From assembly GCA_021774335.1 (NCBI GenBank), contig JAJFJD010000047.1, forward strand, positions 16,230 through 80,229: 64,000 nt of DNA. Direction: 5' to 3'. The position numbers and the translations under genes were made by a program. A model generated the notes under the pieces. That model worked only from the letters and a program-made list of their open reading frames with translations. It was not told the origin of the DNA and ran no database searches. Source of the DNA: Alphaproteobacteria bacterium (lineage in GTDB: Bacteria > Pseudomonadota > Alphaproteobacteria > UBA8366). Of this stretch, positions 58,812 through 64,000 are shown piece by piece (within the stretch, counting starts at the first letter, position 1; every line of letters starts with the position of its first letter).

Positions 58812-59732
58812 GTGGCGGAAAATCTCCTTGTCATAAAGCTCGGCGCGCTGGGCGACTTCGTCCAGGCTCTGGGGCCGATGCAGGCGATCCGGCGGCATCA
58901 TGCTGATGCGCGGATCACGCTGCTGACGACGCCGCTGTATGTGCCGCTGGCCGAGGCGAGCGGTTACGTCGACGCGGTTTGGGTCGACGATCGGGCGCCG
59001 GCGTTCGCGCTGGGGCGCCATTGGGCATTCCGCCGGAAGTTGATCGGCGCCAGGTTCGACCGGGTCTACGACCTGCAGACGTCGGACCGGTCCGGTTGGT
59101 ACTTCCGCTTGATGACCGGGGCGCAGCCGGAATGGTCGGGCATCGCGCCGGGATGTTCGCATCCGCATGCCAATCCCGGGCGCGACCATATGCACACGAT
59201 CGACCGCCAGGCCGAGCAATTGGCGGCGGCGGGGATCGTATCCGTACCCGCGCCGGATCTGTCCTGGTTCGATGCGCCGGTTGATGCGCTCGGCGTCTCC
59301 GGCCGGTTCGTGCTGCTCGCGCCCGGCGGCGCCGCCCATCGGCCGGAGAAGCGCTGGCCCGTGGACCGGTATGCGGCGCTGGCGAGCCGCCTGGCGGCGC
59401 AAGGGGTGCAGCCGGTGATCGTCGGCGGGCCGGAAGACGCGGCGGCGGCGGCTGAAATACACCGGGATTGTCCGGAAATTCATTGCCTGATCGGCCGGAC
59501 GTCGCTGATGGAATTGGGCGGTTTGGCGCGCCGGGCGGTGGCGGCGGTTGGCAACGATACCGGCCCGATGCATATCGCGGCGGGGGTTGGATGCCGATCG
59601 GTCGTGCTGTTCTCGAACGCCTCGGACCCGTCGCTTTGCGCCCAGCGCGGGCCCGACGTGACTATTCTGCGCCGTTCTTCGTTGGACGGTTTGGCCGTCG
59701 ATGAGGTTGAAGCGGCCCTGCGCTTGGGTTAA
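58812..59732 (+). CDS. GT9 family (heptosyltransferase-like) glycosyltransferase
   Basis: This 306-residue GT-B enzyme starts LLVIKLGALGDFVQALGPMQAIRRHH and has the donor-binding FVLLAPGGAAHRPEKRWPVDRYAALASRL plus AVGNDTGPMHIAAGVGCRSVVLFSNASDP, the GT9 signature. It acts on ADP-heptose or a similar donor at the LPS core. The GTG at 58812 is the start. It pairs with the GT4 gene. Confidence 0.9.
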   Translation: MAENLLVIKLGALGDFVQALGPMQAIRRHHADARITLLTTPLYVPLAEASGYVDAVWVDDRAPAFALGRHWAFRRKLIGARFDRVYDLQTSDRSGWYFRLMTGAQPEWSGIAPGCSHPHANPGRDHMHTIDRQAEQLAAAGIVSVPAPDLSWFDAPVDALGVSGRFVLLAPGGAAHRPEKRWPVDRYAALASRLAAQGVQPVIVGGPEDAAAAAEIHRDCPEIHCLIGRTSLMELGGLARRAVAAVGNDTGPMHIAAGVGCRSVVLFSNASDPSLCAQRGPDVTILRRSSLDGLAVDEVEAALRLG

Positions 59733-59787
59733 ACGGTGATCTTGCCCGTGCGACGGCGGGCCCATTGACTCTGAAACAGGAATTACG

Positions 59788-61740
59788 ATGTCGGAAAGTG
59801 CTCCCTCGGGATCCGCAAACAGTCAGGTCGCCATTACTTTGCCGGACGGCAGCGTGCGAACGTATGACGGCGCCGTCACCGGCGGTCAGGTCGCCGCCGA
59901 CATCGGGCCGGGCCTGGCCAAGGCAGCGCTTGTGGTCAAGGTGGACGGCGTGCTGCGCGACCTGTCATATGAGATCACCGGCAATGCCGCGCTTGAGATC
60001 GTGACCCGCGATGGTGAGGACGCACTCGAAGTGCTGCGCCACGACTGCGCGCATGTCCTGGCCGAGGCGGTGCAGGAACTGTTCCCCGGCACGCAGATCA
60101 CCTTTGGCCCGTCGACCGAGGACGGGTTCTACTACGATTTCCATCGCGAGGAGCCGTTCACGCCGGACGATTTCGCGGCGATCGAAAAACGCATGGCCGA
60201 GATCGTCGACCGGGACGAGGCGATCACGCGCGAGGTCTGGGACCGGGCTGATGCGGTGGCGCATTTCGAGAAGGCGGGCGAGAGCTTCAAGGCCGAGCAT
60301 GTGGGCACGCTGCCGGATGGCGAGGATATCTCGATCTACCGGCAGGGCGACTGGCTCGACCTGTGCCTCGGGCCGCATCTCGCGTCCACCGGCAAGCTCG
60401 GCAAGTCGTTCAAGCTGATGAAGCTGGCAGGTGCCTACTGGCGCGGCGATGCCAACAATCCGCAGCTTCAGCGCATCTACGGCACCTGCTGGCGTACCGA
60501 CAAGGAGCTGAAGGCCTATCTGCGTCGCCTGGAAGAGGCGGAAAAGCGCGACCATCGCCGCCTCGGCCGGGAAATGGACCTGTTCCATATCCAGGAAGAA
60601 GCGGTCGGCAGCATCTTTTGGCATCCGAAAGGCTGGACGCTCTACCGTATTGCCGAGACCTATATGCGGCAGCGGTTGGAGAAGGCCGGCTACGCCGAAG
60701 TGAAGACGCCGCAAATGGTCGACCGCGTGCTGTGGGAGCAGTCCGGGCACTGGGAAAAGTTCCGCGAGCATATGTTCACGGCGGAAGACGAAGGCGACCG
60801 GACGCTCGCGCTGAAGCCGATGAACTGCCCCTGTCATGTGCAAATTTTCCGGCAAGGTCTGAAGAGCTACCGCGATCTGCCGATCCGCATGGCCGAATTC
60901 GGGTCATGCCACCGCAACGAGCCGTCGGGCGCGCTGCACGGGTTGATGCGCGTCCGCGCCTTCACCCAGGACGACGCGCATATCTTCTGCACCGAGGACC
61001 AGATCGTTAGCGAGACGCAGTCCTTCTGTGAATTGTTGACCTCGATCTACAAGGATTTCGGGTTCGACGAGGTGGTGGTGAAATTCTCCGACCGGCCCGA
61101 CGTGCGTGCCGGGGAGGATGCGGTCTGGGACAAGGCGGAAGCCGCCTTGAAGGAAGCGACCGAGGCCGCCGGCCTCGACTACTCGCTGAATCCGGGCGAG
61201 GGCGCCTTCTACGGTCCGAAGCTGGAATTCGTCCTGCGCGACACGATTGGCCGCGACTGGCAGTGCGGCACGTTGCAGGTGGATTTCGTGCTGCCGGAGC
61301 GGCTGGACGCGAGCTATGTGGGCGAAGATGGTCAAAAACACCGCCCGGTGATGCTGCATCGCGCGATTTTGGGCTCGTTCGAGCGTTTTCTCGGTGTCCT
61401 GATCGAACATTACGCTGGCCGGATGCCGATGTGGCTGGCGCCGGTTCAGGCAGTCATCACGACAATCACTAACGATACAGACGATTATGCCGAGGATGTC
61501 CGCAAAGCCTGCGTGGAAGCGGGATTGCGGGTGGAGATCGATACGCGGAATGAGAAAATTAACTATAAAGTGAGAGAGCATTCCCACTCGAAAATCCCCG
61601 CAATATTCGTCGTGGGCAACCGGGAGGCCGAGGAACGGACCGTCGCGGTACGCCGACTTGGCGGAAAACAGCAAGAAATTCTTGCGCTCGATGAGGCAAT
61701 TCATAGACTTGTTAAGGAATCGGTACTGCCAGGTGGATAG
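59788..61740 (+). CDS. thrS: Threonyl-tRNA synthetase
   Basis: This 650-residue class II synthetase has an N-terminal TGS domain ([24 protein letters not shown]). The editing domain has [11 protein letters not shown] and a CLGPH metal cysteine region. The catalytic core contains [10 protein letters not shown] and [20 protein letters not shown], and the anticodon-binding domain ends in [12 protein letters not shown]. Full length. It is followed after 61 bp by infC, forming the common thrS-infC unit. Confidence 0.97.
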   Translation: MSESAPSGSANSQVAITLPDGSVRTYDGAVTGGQVAADIGPGLAKAALVVKVDGVLRDLSYEITGNAALEIVTRDGEDALEVLRHDCAHVLAEAVQELFPGTQITFGPSTEDGFYYDFHREEPFTPDDFAAIEKRMAEIVDRDEAITREVWDRADAVAHFEKAGESFKAEHVGTLPDGEDISIYRQGDWLDLCLGPHLASTGKLGKSFKLMKLAGAYWRGDANNPQLQRIYGTCWRTDKELKAYLRRLEEAEKRDHRRLGREMDLFHIQEEAVGSIFWHPKGWTLYRIAETYMRQRLEKAGYAEVKTPQMVDRVLWEQSGHWEKFREHMFTAEDEGDRTLALKPMNCPCHVQIFRQGLKSYRDLPIRMAEFGSCHRNEPSGALHGLMRVRAFTQDDAHIFCTEDQIVSETQSFCELLTSIYKDFGFDEVVVKFSDRPDVRAGEDAVWDKAEAALKEATEAAGLDYSLNPGEGAFYGPKLEFVLRDTIGRDWQCGTLQVDFVLPERLDASYVGEDGQKHRPVMLHRAILGSFERFLGVLIEHYAGRMPMWLAPVQAVITTITNDTDDYAEDVRKACVEAGLRVEIDTRNEKINYKVREHSHSKIPAIFVVGNREAEERTVAVRRLGGKQQEILALDEAIHRLVKESVLPGG

Positions 61741-61801
61741 ACTGACAGGCTGACACGGGGCGCGTGGCCCCAATATCGTCAACAACTATGAGGATGGTTC
61801 T

Positions 61802-62338
61802 ATAGCCAGACGACCAATGACGGCGCCGCCGGTCCGCGAAGGACCACGCGTCAATGATGACATTAGAGTGGATGAAGTCCGCCTTATTGATCAAGATGGA
61901 AATCAGCTTGGGGTCGTAGCGACCCGGGAAGCGATCATAAAAGCCAGCGATGTGGGACTCGATCTCGTCGAGGTCGCGCCGAACGTGACGCCGCCGGTTT
62001 GTAAGATTCTCGATTACGGCAAGCTGAAATACGAAAATCAGAAGAAAAAGAGCGAAGCGCGCAAGAAGCAGAAGACGATCGATGTGAAGGAGGTCAAGTT
62101 CCGGCCCAACATCGATCAGCACGACTATGAAGTGAAGATGCGAGCGATGCGCCGCTTCCTCGAAGAAGGCGACAAGGTCAAGGTAACCCTAAGGTTCCGC
62201 GGCCGCGAGATGGTGCATCAGCATCTGGGCATGAAGGTGCTCGATCGCGTGCGCACCGAGACCGAGGAAATGGCCAAGGTCGAGCAGATGCCGATGATGG
62301 AAGGCCGCCAGATGATTATGGTTCTGGCACCGCGCTGA
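61802..62338 (+). CDS. infC: Translation initiation factor IF-3 with ATA start
   Basis: This 178-residue factor binds the 30S subunit and checks the start codon. N-domain: [34 protein letters not shown]. Linker: [30 protein letters not shown]-domain: [28 protein letters not shown]. The ATA at 61802 is proposed as start because AGGA lies seven bases upstream and the residues (ARRP) match IF-3 N-termini. The first ATG (61817) is 22 nt from that site. Rare starts on infC are known and allow IF-3 to repress itself. rpmI-rplT do not follow. Confidence 0.9.
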   Translation: MARRPMTAPPVREGPRVNDDIRVDEVRLIDQDGNQLGVVATREAIIKASDVGLDLVEVAPNVTPPVCKILDYGKLKYENQKKKSEARKKQKTIDVKEVKFRPNIDQHDYEVKMRAMRRFLEEGDKVKVTLRFRGREMVHQHLGMKVLDRVRTETEEMAKVEQMPMMEGRQMIMVLAPR

Positions 62339-62401
62339 CGCGACATCCCGGATTTAGCAGACCCCTGACGTAACGCCACGCCGCCGAATTCGATGCCCGA
62401 G

Positions 62402-62430
62402 CCGGCAACGCTGCTAAGCGGTTGCCGGCG
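62402..62430. terminator. Strong hairpin between convergent infC and PPOX genes
   Basis: GCCGGCAAC (62401-62409) pairs with GTTGCCGGC (62421-62429), a 9-bp perfect stem around an 11-nt loop. It lies 3 bp before the end of the minus-strand gene and about 63 bp past infC. There is no good T tract on either strand, so it is a weak or bidirectional terminator candidate. Confidence 0.45.
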
Positions 62431-62433
62431 TCC

Positions 62434-63051
62434 CTACCACATGTGTGTTTTCTTGCGCTGCTCGATATAGGCATCGAGTTCGGCAGGCTCTCCGTCTTTC
62501 GTCTGATCGGCGAGGATTGTCCCGAAAGTGGGAAAGCTTTTGCGGTCTTGCTGGGCGTCGGCCTCCCAAAGCCGCGATCGCAAGAACGCCTTGGCGCAAT
62601 GGAAGAACACTTCCCGCGCATGGACGCGCAGGACGGATCGGGCCGGTTTGCCATTAACGGCGAAGCGTTCACACAGCGCCGGCTCGCGCAGCACCTCGGC
62701 CGTGCCATTGACCCGTAATGTCTCGTTGAATCCCGGAACCATGAACAGCAGGCCGACTTCCGGATGCTCGACGATGTTGCCGAGCGAATCGAGCCGGTTG
62801 TTGCCGGGCCGGTCCGGCAGCAGCACCGTGTACTCGTCCGGCGCTTCGGCGAATCCGGGATGATCGCCGCGCGGCGAGGCATCGACCCTGCCCTCCGGAT
62901 CGGACGTGGCAAGCACACAGAACGGCGACAACGCCAGGAAGGCGCGGCAATGCTCGTCCAGATGATCCAGCTCTTTCTTGACCGAGTTGCCCGCGGGCTG
63001 CTTGTAGGTTTCCCGCAGTTGGCTTTCCGTCGTCACATGATCATCCGGCAT
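62434..63051 (-). CDS. Pyridoxamine 5'-phosphate oxidase family flavoprotein
   Basis: This 205-residue split-beta-barrel protein has FCVLATSDPEGRVDASPRGDHPGFAE, LLPDRPGNNRLDSLGNIVEHPEVGLLFMVPGFNETLRVNGTAEV, and a C-terminal HCAKAFLRSRLWE block, all typical of the MSMEG_1061-like PPOX group. Members bind FMN and some bind F420. The usual PNPOx substrate residues are not all present, so vitamin B6 oxidation is unlikely. ATG 63051. Confidence 0.82.
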   Translation of the reverse strand: MPDDHVTTESQLRETYKQPAGNSVKKELDHLDEHCRAFLALSPFCVLATSDPEGRVDASPRGDHPGFAEAPDEYTVLLPDRPGNNRLDSLGNIVEHPEVGLLFMVPGFNETLRVNGTAEVLREPALCERFAVNGKPARSVLRVHAREVFFHCAKAFLRSRLWEADAQQDRKSFPTFGTILADQTKDGEPAELDAYIEQRKKTHMW

Positions 63052-63087
63052 TCGATGCTTCCTTTGTTCCTGGTTCCGGCGATCTTA

Positions 63088-63864
63088 TCACACGGATTTT
63101 TCGCGGCGATAGGCGGCGATAAATCCGGTTGGGTCGCCGCTCCTGTAGGCTTCGGTCAGTGATTCGATGCCGGCGGCGACACCGTCGTCCAGCGACATTC
63201 GCTCCCAGTCGCGCATCAATTTCTTTTGCAGGCGAATGCCGGTCGCGCCGTTGCGGCCGATCACGCGGGCCAGTTCGTCGACCGCATCATCCAGCGTGTC
63301 CAGACTGGTGACCTTTTCGACGAGTCCCCAGTCAAGCGCGGTTGCCGCGTCGATCGGGTCGCCGCGATAGAGCAGCCATGCCGTCCGGCCCCAGCCGATC
63401 AGCCGCGGGAACAGGGCCGCCTCGATCACCGACGGAATGTCGATCACGACCTCCGGCATGCCCAGCTTCGCGTTGTCCGACGCGATCCGCAGGTCGCAGC
63501 TCGCCGCGGTTTCAAGCCCCGCGCCGAAGCAGGCCCCGTTGATCCGCGCGATCACCGGCACCGGCAGGTCGCGGATCGCCTGATGCATGGTCTGTAGTGC
63601 GGTGATAAAGGCGCGTGCGGCGTCCGGATCGGCGGTGCCGAGTTCGTTGAGATCAGCGCCTGCAATGAAGGACCGCTCGCCGGCGCCGGTCAGCACGGCA
63701 ACCCGCAGGGTATCGTCTTCCGCCAAGGCGACGAAGGTGTCGCGCAGGTCATTGATCAAAGCCGTGCTCAAGCAGTTGGCTCGCTTGGCATTCTGCAGGG
63801 TGACCCGCGCCAAGCGTCCGTCACCGCAGGTCTCGAATTCTGTGATAACGCCAGCGTCGCTCAT
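63088..63864 (-). CDS. Enoyl-CoA hydratase/isomerase family protein
   Basis: This 258-residue crotonase-fold enzyme has an oxyanion-hole first half in ERSFIAGADLNELG and the second in NGACFGAGLETAASCDLRIAS. The two catalytic glutamate positions vary in this family: MPEVVIDIP is seen where a Glu is expected. It has a GGAGAGAC ribosome site. It is followed, on the same strand to the right, by a partial SDR gene, suggesting an acyl-CoA catabolic operon entering the window. Confidence 0.88.
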   Translation of the reverse strand: MSDAGVITEFETCGDGRLARVTLQNAKRANCLSTALINDLRDTFVALAEDDTLRVAVLTGAGERSFIAGADLNELGTADPDAARAFITALQTMHQAIRDLPVPVIARINGACFGAGLETAASCDLRIASDNAKLGMPEVVIDIPSVIEAALFPRLIGWGRTAWLLYRGDPIDAATALDWGLVEKVTSLDTLDDAVDELARVIGRNGATGIRLQKKLMRDWERMSLDDGVAAGIESLTEAYRSGDPTGFIAAYRREKSV

Positions 63865-63931
63865 GGTGGTGTCTCTCCTGAAGGATTGGTTCTGGGGTCG
63901 GTTCGGCCGCTAGGTCCACCGCACGGTAGAT

Positions 63932-64000
63932 CTACCGCAGATGGCCCCCGCCATCCACTTGCAGCACCACCCCGTTGACCCAGGACGCCCGCGGGCTCGC
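63932..64000 (-). CDS. Short-chain dehydrogenase, C-terminal end only
   Basis: The last 22 codons and stop of a minus-strand gene that continues past the window. The translation ends ASPRASWVNGVVLQVDGGGHLR; the WVNG...VDGG end is the hallmark C-terminus of classical SDR enzymes. It is 67 bp upstream of the enoyl-CoA hydratase gene on the same strand, so probably in the same operon. Confidence 0.8.
   Translation of the reverse strand, partial: ASPRASWVNGVVLQVDGGGHLR

Noticed and set aside
1..64000. CRISPR arrays, insertion sequences, integrases and prophage genes
   Set aside because: No regularly spaced repeats, transposase or integrase motifs, or phage structural genes were seen in either strand.

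Overview
The window is high-GC DNA from a Gram-negative bacterium, almost certainly an alphaproteobacterium. The evidence is lineage-typical gene order and RNA elements: rnd - lptC - lptA - lptB - rpoN - hpf - ptsN; an NDUFA9-like SDR next to uppP; hsp20 followed by a DUF1150 gene; a cobA - DUF2849 - cysI - DUF934 siroheme/sulfite-reductase operon behind a SAM-II type aptamer; and a ROSE-type thermometer on hsp20. I cannot place it to genus; a Rhodospirillales-like organism fits best. I saw no insertion sequence, prophage, CRISPR array or rRNA. One tRNA, Leu(CAG), is present.

Layout. 0-4.6 kb: a RpiR-type regulator heading an iron/phosphonate-type ABC importer operon on the minus strand, divergent from a beta-propeller gene, with AT-rich repeats between them that look like operators. 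5.6-10.5 kb: small unknown proteins, a GNAT acetyltransferase, a UbiD-family decarboxylase, a cold-shock protein and an orphan glycosyltransferase. 10.5-16.5 kb: a cobalamin uptake operon (btuB-btuF-btuC-btuD-tonB) with 4-bp overlaps throughout and a cobalamin riboswitch in its leader. 16.6-18.7 kb: a TauD-family dioxygenase and a tartrate-dehydratase-like enolase-superfamily enzyme. 18.8-22.4 kb: siroheme/sulfite reductase operon. 22.4-24.5 kb: a two-component system. 24.75-30.07 kb: five tandem paralogous LLM-class flavin/F420 oxidoreductase genes. 30.1-37.6 kb, facing that array: a lipid A deacylase-like gene and a set of F420 biosynthesis genes (fbiC, cofC, cofD, cofE), an F420:NADPH oxidoreductase gene and an alpha/beta hydrolase gene. 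37.7-44.6 kb: a probable lipoprotein of unknown function, an M20 peptidase, a haloacid dehalogenase, a DUF4387/AtuA pair and an MmgE/PrpD protein. 44.6-51.8 kb: heat-shock, PTS-Ntr, ribosome hibernation, sigma-54, LPS export and RNase D genes. 51.9-64 kb: tRNA-Leu, envelope and housekeeping genes (uppP, glycosyltransferases, thrS, infC) and the start of another catabolic cluster (enoyl-CoA hydratase, partial SDR).

How it fits together. The most coherent and least ordinary unit is 24.7-37.6 kb. Five LLM-family enzymes, whose family commonly uses F420 or FMN, sit tail to tail with genes for F420 construction and for reducing it with NADPH. This looks like a self-contained F420 module in a proteobacterium, with an amplified set of client enzymes whose substrates cannot be read from sequence. 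Envelope, B12, sulfur and stress genes around it carry several RNA regulators: a cobalamin riboswitch, a SAM-II riboswitch and a ROSE thermometer. There are also two candidate terminator-ended small RNAs, and infC appears to start at ATA.
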